Assembly (NCBI GenBank): GCA_024696725.1
Contig: JAILGO010000044.1
Coordinates: 1 to 9,674 of the forward strand
Length of the DNA stretch: 9,674 nucleotides
Direction of reading: 5' to 3'
From: Eubacterium sp.
GTDB lineage: Bacteria; Bacillota; Clostridia; Oscillospirales; Acutalibacteraceae
Shown here: positions 1-5,927 of the stretch, piece after piece
Position numbering within the stretch: the first letter of the stretch is position 1
Layout: every line of letters starts with the position of its first letter
Made by a program: the position numbers and the translations under genes
Notes under the pieces: model-generated
Told to the model about the DNA's origin: nothing
What the model saw: only the letters and a program-made list of their open reading frames with translations
Databases searched by the model: none

Positions 1-1
1 C

Positions 2-1255
2 GTTCAGAAGTGGAAAACCCGCTGGGGCAGATACCGTCAGTGGTACATAATCTGTCTTGTGCCGATGTTTGTTCTTACCGTGCTGTTTTTCTACGTGCCG
101 CAGGGCTGGACGGTTAAGCAGATGATTCTTTTCCGTTACGGTATCGCGTGCTCGCAGTCGGTTATTAACTGCTTCAACAACTTCGGTCAGAACGTTGCTC
201 AGGTTATATCACCGAATCCGAGAGAGAAAAAGACCGTTGCTACCGTATGGCAGCTTTCATATTACTTAGGCTACGGCGGCGCTTATCTTGCGACCTTCGT
301 TTACGGTCTTTTCAGCGACGACAAGAACGCTATGTATATGACGCTTGCGCTCGTTGCGGCTATCGTAACCCTTATCGGAAATCTTATGTGCGGTCTTTTC
401 TGTCACGAGAGAATAGAGCTTCCGAAAAAGGAAAAGGTCAAGGTTACAAAAGCGCTGTTTTCGCTGTTTAAATACAGAAACTACCGCGCTTATCAGTATA
501 TGCAGTGGGCGAACGTACTCGCGGCGCTCGGAAAGTTTTCGACCTTCCTTGCGGCTATTACGGTCGGCTCGTCGAAAAACCTTCTTCTTACGCTTCCGAC
601 GGCGGCGGGAACTGTTGTCGGCAACCTGATTACCGCAAAGATTTCAAAGAAGTACGAGCCTACGAAGCTGCTTAAGTTCTGCGGTCCGTATTCTATGATT
701 TCCGCAGGCGTGCTGTTTTTAATCTGTTTCGTTGAGTCGAAGTTCGGGCTTATGTTCTTCAAGGGCTGGAACAGTATATTCTTCTATGTCTTCTACTTTA
801 TTTTCGGCATCGGAATAGGCGTTCAGGAGCTTTCAAACTCGCATTTCAACGTCGAATACTTCGATTATCTCGAGTGGCAGACGGGCGAGAGAATGGAAGC
901 TATCCAGGGTATCGTACCGGGCTGGATTCAGACGGGACTCAACTATTTAAAGGAACTCGCTATCCCGTTTATGATTGCGTGGGTAGGCTACGAATCCTCG
1001 ACCGAAGGCGACCTCGTTAAGACTATGCAGGCTAAGCCCGACTATATGAAAACCTGTCTCTGGCTTCTTGCATTCCTTCTTTTCGGTTACTCGCTTGCAA
1101 ACGTTATCAAGGCTATAATTCTTAAGACAATCTATAACGTTGAGGGCGAAACGAAGGCTCAGATGTACAAGGAGCTTGAGGAAATGCGCGCGCAGCGCCA
1201 CGAGGAAAACGAAGCAATTACAAAGAGTAAGGTCGCGGCAACGGCTGAGGAATAA
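2..1255 (+). CDS. GPH-family sugar:cation symporter (MFS fold), 5' end cut off by the window
   Basis: This is an inner-membrane secondary transporter of the glycoside-pentoside-hexuronide:cation symporter family, which usually imports glycosides or uronides with Na+ or H+. The frame is open back to base 2, so the true start lies outside; the GTG at 59 is not the start. 417 residues are visible. The first codons give KTRWGRYRQWY, the cytoplasmic loop after TM2 that is diagnostic of GPH proteins. The C-terminal half carries DYLEWQTGERMEA, the second GPH signature, also present in the other transporter of this window (DYCEWKHGYRMEA). Several strongly hydrophobic segments alternate with short charged loops, and the protein ends in a charged cytosolic tail. 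The next gene starts 2 bp after the stop, so it is in an operon with a beta-helix protein and a rhamnosidase. That context suggests a rhamnose- or uronate-containing oligosaccharide as substrate, which is inference. The family call is firm and the substrate is unknown. Confidence 0.9.
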   Translation, partial: VQKWKTRWGRYRQWYIICLVPMFVLTVLFFYVPQGWTVKQMILFRYGIACSQSVINCFNNFGQNVAQVISPNPREKKTVATVWQLSYYLGYGGAYLATFVYGLFSDDKNAMYMTLALVAAIVTLIGNLMCGLFCHERIELPKKEKVKVTKALFSLFKYRNYRAYQYMQWANVLAALGKFSTFLAAITVGSSKNLLLTLPTAAGTVVGNLITAKISKKYEPTKLLKFCGPYSMISAGVLFLICFVESKFGLMFFKGWNSIFFYVFYFIFGIGIGVQELSNSHFNVEYFDYLEWQTGERMEAIQGIVPGWIQTGLNYLKELAIPFMIAWVGYESSTEGDLVKTMQAKPDYMKTCLWLLAFLLFGYSLANVIKAIILKTIYNVEGETKAQMYKELEEMRAQRHEENEAITKSKVAATAEE

Positions 1256-1257
1256 AA

Positions 1258-2208
1258 ATGACGTTCGTAAACGTAAAACAAAGCAAAAGAGTCAAAGCCG
1301 ACGGCGTCAGCGACGACACTAAGGCGCTTCAGGCGTGTATCGACAGAGCGAAGAACGGAGGAACGGTATATTTTCCCGACGGGGTTTACCTCGTTTCGGC
1401 GACGCTGATTTTCTATTCAAATCAGACGCTTCGCTTTTCCGACAACGCCGTTATTCTGCGAAGCGATAAAAGCGAAACGGTTACGAGGTATCTTCTCGCC
1501 TCTTATTCCGAGCCCGATTGGGCGGGCTACAGCGGAACGCACGACGTAATTATTTCGGGCGGAATATTCGACGGTAACGAAAAGCTCACCGAGCGCTCAA
1601 CACTTATAAACACGGTGCACTGTAATAATATTCTTATCGAAAACTGCCGTTTCACGCACTGCGCCCTCTGGCACTGTATAGAGATTAATTCCACTAAAAA
1701 CGCCACCGTGCGCGGATGCTTCTTTGACGGAGAGTCCTATACCGTTCTGTGCGATAAGCACAGAAACGAGCTTCTCCAGCTTGACTGCTCGCTGGAGGGC
1801 TCCTACGGTCCCGTATATGACTATAACGGCAGGCTTATCGACTTTTGCAAGGACGCAACTCCCTGCTGCGATATAGAAATATATTCATATATTTTCAAGT
1901 GCAGTGGCTCACCTGGAGTAGGCCATCACGGCAATTCTGCTCACAACAATATTACAATAAGAAACAATATATTTGACGGTCCCTCGGGACGCGACGGATA
2001 CAGCAGGGGTTATATTATCTTTCAGCCCGACGCATACGGTATCAGGGTAATTGATAACGCGTTTATTGCGCCGTCTAATCCCTCGTCGCCGAGTCTTGGC
2101 ATCATATACGAAAACCCCGATAAGAAGGCGCTTAGCGCTGAAGGCAACCGCTTTACCGGTCATTTCGACGAAAGGATTATCAACAGGCTTTACGAGGAAA
2201 TCTTATGA
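1258..2208 (+). CDS. Right-handed parallel beta-helix protein, pectate-lyase-3/GH28-like, cytosolic
   Basis: 316 residues, complete. The N-terminus has the pattern of the pectate_lyase_3 superfamily: ADGVSDDTKALQACID (14-29) followed by GGTVYFPDGVYLV (34-46). The rest shows short repeats typical of stacked beta-helix coils, such as HDVIISGGIFDGN, NNILIENCRF, NATVRGCFF and NITIRNNIFDG, with an Asn/Cys ladder. A GVGHHGNS segment (221-227) just before a coil recalls the Gly-His-Gly stretch of GH28 polygalacturonases, but the usual GH28 Asp cluster is not clear, so catalysis and reaction are unproven. There is no signal peptide, so it should act in the cytoplasm on imported oligosaccharide. The ATG at 1258 follows GAGGA by 7 bases. 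It lies between a GPH transporter and a GH78 rhamnosidase and overlaps the latter by ATGA. Likely roles are a lyase, galacturonosidase or epimerase acting on pectic oligosaccharides. Fold is well supported, activity is not. Confidence 0.8.
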   Translation: MTFVNVKQSKRVKADGVSDDTKALQACIDRAKNGGTVYFPDGVYLVSATLIFYSNQTLRFSDNAVILRSDKSETVTRYLLASYSEPDWAGYSGTHDVIISGGIFDGNEKLTERSTLINTVHCNNILIENCRFTHCALWHCIEINSTKNATVRGCFFDGESYTVLCDKHRNELLQLDCSLEGSYGPVYDYNGRLIDFCKDATPCCDIEIYSYIFKCSGSPGVGHHGNSAHNNITIRNNIFDGPSGRDGYSRGYIIFQPDAYGIRVIDNAFIAPSNPSSPSLGIIYENPDKKALSAEGNRFTGHFDERIINRLYEEIL

Positions 2209-4172
2209 TAAACGGAGATAAAAACACGACTTCCCGTTCCGTTTTCGACGAGGCTGAGTGGCTCTGCTTCGGCGATGAAACCGAGGCGGTAATAGCTAAA
2301 AAGGATTTTGAAATAAGCGAAATCGCCGACACCGTTCTCACGGTTACGGGACTCGGCTTCTGTGAGATTTACCTTAATGGAACAAACGTCGCCGACCGGC
2401 TCTGCGCGCCCGCGTGGACCAACTATGTAAAAACCGACACGGCGAGCTATAATTACCCGATATACGACACGATGACCTACAGAATTCTATATGAGGAAAT
2501 CGACCTCACGCCGTATCTTAAAACGGGTAAAAACAGTCTCGTCTTTCATATCGGCGGAGGCTGGTTCTGTCAGCACGAAAGCAAAAACGAGGGCGTTAAG
2601 CCCTACGGAAAGCTTATGCTCTGCTTTAACGTCAGAAAGAGCGGTATCTCCGTAGCAAAAAGCGACGGCGGCGTGCTATGGAAGAAATCCTTTATCACGA
2701 GGCAGAATATCTACTTCGGCGAGAAACAGGATATGCGCATAGGCGGTTACGATTTCAGCGATTATTCGTACAGCGGCTTCGTAAACTGCGCGCAGCCGAC
2801 AGCCGCTCCCGAGGCTGAGCTGAACAGGCAGGACTGTCCTCCCGACAGAATTATCCGCACGCTGAAGCCCGAGCTTATTTTCCGCAGAGGCGATTACGCA
2901 GTATACGACCTCGGCGAGTGCGTTACGGGCTTCCCCGTTATTGAATTCGGTAAAACCGAAACCGACGAGGTAATCAGCTTAAGATTCGCAGACGAGCTGA
3001 CTGAGGACGGAGGTCTCGATTTCGGCTCATCGGGCGGTAACAACAGAATTCAGCGCGAGGAATACATATATGACGGAAAGGCGAAGAGCGCGCATCAGCA
3101 TTTCACCTGGCACGCGTGCAGGTACTTTGACGTTATCGGCAACGTAGAGATAAACGAATTCAGGGTCGTTCATACCGACTTAAAGCAGAAGGCCGTTTTT
3201 AAATCGAACGAGCCCGTGCTTCAATGGCTCTTCGACAGCTTTATAAGGACTCAGCTAAATAACAGCCACTGCTCAATCCCCTCAGACTGTCCGCACAGAG
3301 AGCGCCTCGGTTACACGGGCGACGGTCAGCTCACCTCCGACGCGGTAATGGACTGTTTCGAGGCTGAGGGCTTTTACAGAAAATGGATACGCGATATCGC
3401 GGACTCTCAGGATATATATAACGGTCACGTCCAGCACACCGCTCCGTTTTACGGAGGCGGAGGAGGCCCCGGAGGATGGGGCGGCGCTATAGTTTTTGTA
3501 CCGTACAATTTCTATAAGCATTACGGCGATACGGAGCTTATAAAGGAATACTATCCTAATATGCTCGCCTATCTTGACTATATGGATAAGCACCGCGAAA
3601 ACGGGCTTGTCGTCCGCGAGGAAAAGGACGGCTGGTGTCTCGGCGACTGGTGCTCTCCGAAAAACAGGAATCTTATACCGCCCGAATTCGTCAACACGTA
3701 TTTCTTTATCAAGGCGCTTGACCGCGTAATCGAGCTTTCGGATATTCTCGGTAAAGACAGCGCGGCTCTCAAGGCGAAAAGAGAAGACGCCGTTTCTGCG
3801 TTCCTCGAAAACTACTATGACGGCGAAACGGGGACCTTCTGTAACTCTACAGAGGCTTCGGACGCCTACGCGCTCGACATAGGTCTCGGCGACAGCCGCA
3901 CGCTTGACGCGCTCGTAAAAAAGTACGCCGCGCTCGGCGAGTTCGACAGCGGAATATTCGGTACTTATTTACTTATCGGCGTGCTCTGTGAAAGCAATCA
4001 CACGGAGCTTGCGAAAGCGCTTCTTACAAGTAAAAAGGAAAACACCTTTTACAATATGATGAAGCACGGCGCGACGACGCTATGGGAAAACTGGGAGGGC
4101 GTACACAGCCACGACCACCCGATGTTCGGCGCGGTAGTGAAATATCTTTTAAAATACTTTAATGAAGCATAA
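2205..4172 (+). CDS. Alpha-L-rhamnosidase, glycoside hydrolase family 78, cytosolic
   Basis: An inverting hydrolase that removes terminal alpha-L-rhamnose from glycosides or rhamnogalacturonan fragments. Residues about 40-190 form the N-terminal jelly-roll region (CEIYLNGTNVADRL, then CAPAWTNY, then GGGWFCQ). Residues about 325-650 form the (alpha/alpha)6 catalytic barrel. The GH78 acidic cluster is intact in DCPHRERLGYTGDGQ: D361, E366 (general acid) and D373, with the same 5- and 7-residue spacing as D567/E572/D579 of Bacillus GL1 RhaB. E628 in TTLWENWEG is the expected catalytic base, followed by the conserved SHDHPMFG. At 655 residues it is shorter than many GH78 enzymes, which often carry extra N-terminal domains. 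No signal peptide is present, so it acts inside the cell. The ATG overlaps the preceding stop as ATGA, with GAGGA upstream, which implies translational coupling. It is the last gene of the operon and a palindromic terminator follows 1 bp after the stop. Confidence 0.94.
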   Translation: MINGDKNTTSRSVFDEAEWLCFGDETEAVIAKKDFEISEIADTVLTVTGLGFCEIYLNGTNVADRLCAPAWTNYVKTDTASYNYPIYDTMTYRILYEEIDLTPYLKTGKNSLVFHIGGGWFCQHESKNEGVKPYGKLMLCFNVRKSGISVAKSDGGVLWKKSFITRQNIYFGEKQDMRIGGYDFSDYSYSGFVNCAQPTAAPEAELNRQDCPPDRIIRTLKPELIFRRGDYAVYDLGECVTGFPVIEFGKTETDEVISLRFADELTEDGGLDFGSSGGNNRIQREEYIYDGKAKSAHQHFTWHACRYFDVIGNVEINEFRVVHTDLKQKAVFKSNEPVLQWLFDSFIRTQLNNSHCSIPSDCPHRERLGYTGDGQLTSDAVMDCFEAEGFYRKWIRDIADSQDIYNGHVQHTAPFYGGGGGPGGWGGAIVFVPYNFYKHYGDTELIKEYYPNMLAYLDYMDKHRENGLVVREEKDGWCLGDWCSPKNRNLIPPEFVNTYFFIKALDRVIELSDILGKDSAALKAKREDAVSAFLENYYDGETGTFCNSTEASDAYALDIGLGDSRTLDALVKKYAALGEFDSGIFGTYLLIGVLCESNHTELAKALLTSKKENTFYNMMKHGATTLWENWEGVHSHDHPMFGAVVKYLLKYFNEA

Positions 4173-4173
4173 T

Positions 4174-4202
4174 AAAAAACACCGCAGCTGCGGTGTTTTT
4201 TT
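4174..4202. terminator. Bidirectional Rho-independent terminator, 28-bp perfect palindrome
   Basis: Arms CACCGCAG (4180-4187) and CTGCGGTG (4188-4195) are exactly complementary, flanked by six A on the left and seven T on the right, so 4174-4201 is a perfect palindrome. On the + strand it is a GC-rich hairpin followed by U7 one base after the rhamnosidase stop. On the - strand the same hairpin is followed by U6 directly after the regulator gene, whose stop codon lies inside the T run (4201-4203). It therefore serves both convergent transcription units. Confidence 0.92.
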
Positions 4203-4785
4203 ATAGCTTTATTTTAAATAAGCCGTGGCGGTTACAGTAAGCGTAGATATACTTTACGCGGTTCTTTTTAAAGCGAGCTTCGGCGTTTCCTTCGGGATAC
4301 TGCTTTACAAGCTGAACCGTATTATCGGATACCGCCGCGATAAACGAGATATAATGCTCCTTTGTCATAGGATGGGAAAGGGTAACGTAGTATTCGTCCT
4401 CAACGGTTTGAGCGATTATCAGATGGCTTTCGTCCGCGTCCTCTGCCGCGAGCGGCGGAAGGGTTATACCGCAGCAGCTCATTACCGCCTCGCCCGTTGA
4501 ATAAATAACGTTTCCGCAGACGGGACAGACGTAAAACACGGCGCGGAGCATATTTGAGCTTTTATTACAGTTTCTTATATCCTCGCCGCCGAGCAGCTCG
4601 ATAACTGAAATATCAAGAGCGCGCGCAAGCGGTTCAATAAGACTGATATCGGGAAAGCCCGCGCCCGTTTCCCACTTGCTGACAGCTTTGCCGCTGACAA
4701 ACAGCTTTTGGGCGAGCTCCTCCTGAGTCAGTTTTTTATTTTCGCGGAGTCTGCGTATTACGGCGCCCGTAACGTATTTATTCAT
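4201..4785 (-). CDS. XRE-family regulator fused to a desulfoferrodoxin (two-iron superoxide-reductase-like) domain
   Basis: 194 residues in two parts. Residues 6-65 are a Cro/CI-type helix-turn-helix (IRRLRENKKLTQEELAQ, then VSGKAVSKWETG, then PDISLIEPLARALDIS). Residues 84-194 match desulfoferrodoxin. Center I: C87-P-V-C90-G-N and C104-C105-G give the four cysteines of a desulforedoxin-like Fe site. Center II: H121, H138 (SHPM), H144 (KEHYISF), C184 and H187 (YCNRHGLF) reproduce the His4Cys ligands of superoxide reductase; the intervals H138-H144 (6), H144-C184 (40) and C184-H187 (3) agree closely with the enzyme. The usual Glu-Lys-His is here E119-S120-H121, so the lysine that assists superoxide binding is missing. 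The likely role is a DNA-binding iron sensor of superoxide, oxygen or NO rather than an efficient enzyme; this is inference. AAGGAGG lies 7 bases before the ATG. It may control the neighbouring esterase genes or itself. I believe similar fusions recur in anaerobic Firmicutes, but cannot check here. Confidence 0.88.
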   Translation of the reverse strand: MNKYVTGAVIRRLRENKKLTQEELAQKLFVSGKAVSKWETGAGFPDISLIEPLARALDISVIELLGGEDIRNCNKSSNMLRAVFYVCPVCGNVIYSTGEAVMSCCGITLPPLAAEDADESHLIIAQTVEDEYYVTLSHPMTKEHYISFIAAVSDNTVQLVKQYPEGNAEARFKKNRVKYIYAYCNRHGLFKIKL

Positions 4786-4807
4786 AGTATCGCCTCCTTA
4801 CAAAGCA

Positions 4808-4836
4808 AGTCTATCACGCTTTGAAGGATAATACAA
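4808..4836 (-). promoter_or_regulatory. Possible sigma-A promoter for the HTH-desulfoferrodoxin gene
   Basis: On the minus strand TTGTAT (4836-4831) and TAGACT (4813-4808) are separated by 17 bp and sit in the 52-bp gap after the esterase stop, 22 bp before the regulator's ATG. Both boxes are imperfect (3/6 and 4/6). The -35 box overlaps a loose dyad, TTGTATTATCCTTCAA (4836-4821), which could be an operator. Read-through from the esterase is the alternative source of transcript. Confidence 0.3.
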
Positions 4837-4837
4837 C

Positions 4838-5590
4838 CTACGCTTCGTGGATAACGTGCTCTTTCCAGAAGGCTACGGCTTCGTCGAACCACGGCTCGCA
4901 CTCCGTACCCGTTCCGAGTCCCGCGCCGTGCGCTCCTTTTTCAAACTGCATAAAACGGCAGTCGACGCCGAATTTATCGAGCGCGTTTTTCATAATCAGA
5001 CCGTTATCGGGATGAACGCAGTCATCCTCTTTTGAATTCCATAAAAACGTCGGCGGATAAGAGGCGTTAACGTTTTCCTCAACCGACGCGGCTTTAATTT
5101 CCTCGGGGAGCGGGTTTCTTCCGAGGAAATTATTTTTACTGTCTTCGTGCGTAAGCTCTCCCATTGTTATAACGGGATAAATCAGAACGAGCGCAGAGGG
5201 CTGAGGAAGCTTATAGGTATTTTTACATATACGCTCGGAGGCGAACAGAGCGGCAAGGTGACCGCCTGCCGACGACCCCCACAGAGAGTAACCGTCCTTA
5301 AGAACGCCGTACTCCTCGGCATTATCGAGAATATGCTTAAGCGCCCTTGCGGCGTCGTCAAGCGGCGCAGGACACTTAGCCTGTTCACGCACGCGGTAAC
5401 GAAGCACAAAGGCATTATAGCCGAGAGAATTCAGCTTTTTCGCAAAAGGCTCTCCCTCGTTATGGGAAGATACCATCGCATATCCGCCGCCCGGGCATAT
5501 AAGGGCAAACGGCTTCTTACCGTCGCCGTCTGCCTTATAGAATTTCAGCCCGTAGGCGTTAACCGTAAAATAGTCCTTTAAAAAGCTCAT
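4838..5590 (-). CDS. Cytosolic alpha/beta-hydrolase esterase (BD-FAE/acetyl-xylan-esterase-like)
   Basis: A serine esterase of 250 residues, about the normal single-domain length for carbohydrate-type esterases of this fold. The oxyanion-hole motif CPGGGY is at 32-37. The nucleophile elbow is GSSAGGH (105-111) with S107 as nucleophile. The acid is probably D190 in KEDDCVHP, and the catalytic histidine H221 in GAHGAG, so the triad is complete. There is no signal peptide, so it should act on imported, acylated sugars, for example removing acetyl or feruloyl groups; the substrate is inferred from the neighbouring glycan genes. The start is supported by GGAGGA six bases before the ATG. The reading frame of the upstream small membrane gene runs 32 bp into this gene. 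The regulator gene follows after 52 bp. A peptide or lipid esterase cannot be excluded. Confidence 0.85.
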   Translation of the reverse strand: MSFLKDYFTVNAYGLKFYKADGDGKKPFALICPGGGYAMVSSHNEGEPFAKKLNSLGYNAFVLRYRVREQAKCPAPLDDAARALKHILDNAEEYGVLKDGYSLWGSSAGGHLAALFASERICKNTYKLPQPSALVLIYPVITMGELTHEDSKNNFLGRNPLPEEIKAASVEENVNASYPPTFLWNSKEDDCVHPDNGLIMKNALDKFGVDCRFMQFEKGAHGAGLGTGTECEPWFDEAVAFWKEHVIHEA

Positions 5591-5792
5591 ATCTGTTCCT
5601 CCGCTGACTGACCGACCCGTTTTTTCTTATCACGAATACTCCGAGCGCCGAGCTTTTTATATTTTCATATTCCTTCTGCTGCTTATCCTGAGGAACGTAT
5701 ATCGCGAGCGACTTGACAAGAGCAAATATCAGTACGCCCGATAATATTACAACGGGTATAATATACAGCAGGGATTTTCTCGTTTTCTTCAT
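5559..5792 (-). CDS. Small single-pass membrane protein, possibly frameshifted at its 3' end
   Basis: I do not recognise this 77-residue protein. It has a basic N-terminus (MKKTRK), one strongly hydrophobic segment (about 8-32) and a short hydrophilic tail, so a signal anchor with an extracytoplasmic tail is likely. The Shine-Dalgarno site is weak (GAAG, 7 bases upstream), but a good promoter lies about 36 bp upstream and no other start is available before an in-frame stop at 5826-5828. The last residues are read from the esterase start region in another frame, giving an unusually long 32-bp overlap. Just before this, at 5625-5619, stands A_AAA_AAC in the proper register for -1 slippage. A -1 shift there gives a 68-residue product ending at TGA 5589-5587, overlapping the esterase ATG as ATGA, the junction type used elsewhere in this window. 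The gene may therefore be intact with programmed slippage, have lost one A, or contain a sequencing error. It could also be the remnant of a longer surface protein. Confidence 0.55.
   Translation of the reverse strand: MKKTRKSLLYIIPVVILSGVLIFALVKSLAIYVPQDKQQKEYENIKSSALGVFVIRKNGSVSQRRNRYELFKGLFYG
5619..5625 (-). other. A_AAA_AAC slippery heptamer / A6 run
   Basis: On the minus strand the codons AGA-AAA-AAC (residues 56-58 of the small membrane protein) place the heptamer in X_XXY_YYZ register. Slippage by -1 continues with 10 more codons to a TGA that overlaps the esterase start as ATGA. CGGAG lies about 13 bases upstream, a possible but poorly placed stimulator. I see no clear downstream stem-loop. 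Confidence 0.45.
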
Positions 5793-5827
5793 AATTCTGC
5801 TTCGGAAATGAATCTTTTCAACTTCTT

Positions 5828-5856
5828 ATTTTATCACAAAAGGACACACCGTGCAA
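5828..5856 (-). promoter_or_regulatory. Sigma-A-type promoter for the small membrane protein-esterase unit
   Basis: On the minus strand TTGCAC (5856-5851) and TAAAAT (5833-5828) are separated by 17 bp. The -10 matches 5/6 and the -35 only the TTG core. It lies in the only sizeable gap of the minus strand, between the upstream operon's terminator and the small gene's ATG at 5792. The surrounding A/T-rich stretch (5858-5876) could act as an UP element. TGCAAC occurs twice on the + strand, at 5852-5857 and 5876-5881, 24 bp apart, and the first copy covers the -35 box. Confidence 0.5.
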
Positions 5857-5887
5857 CTTGACATTAATTAAAATTTGCAACAGGAAC

Positions 5888-5923
5888 ATAAAAGAAAAAC
5901 GGCACAGCCGAAGCTGCGCCGTT
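5888..5923 (-). terminator. Rho-independent terminator of the phosphodiesterase operon
   Basis: On the minus strand AACGGCGCAGC (5923-5913), loop TTCG, then GCTGTGCCGTT (5908-5898) form an 11-bp stem with one G-U pair and a stable UUCG tetraloop, followed by a T-rich tail (TTTTTCTTTTAT). It starts 5 bases after the phosphodiesterase stop. The + strand has no T run after the hairpin, so it works in one direction only. Confidence 0.9.
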
Positions 5924-5927
5924 CAGG

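Noticed and set aside
59..61. GTG at 59 as the start of the first transporter
   Set aside because: The upstream codons in the same frame encode the conserved GPH loop KTRWGRYRQWY, so the gene begins outside the window.
3432..3490. Glycine-rich stretch in the rhamnosidase as a low-complexity insertion
   Set aside because: It lines up with the Gly/Pro-Trp-Gly loop that precedes the VPY helix in GH78 enzymes, so it is ordinary family sequence.
5147..5581. 144-codon open frame on the + strand opposite the esterase
   Set aside because: It lies wholly antisense to a gene with a complete catalytic triad, has a protein composition rich in Arg without any family pattern, and has no ribosome binding site of note.
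5858..5886. Perfect TTGACA on the + strand as a promoter
   Set aside because: No acceptable -10 box stands 16-18 bp downstream, and no + strand gene follows.
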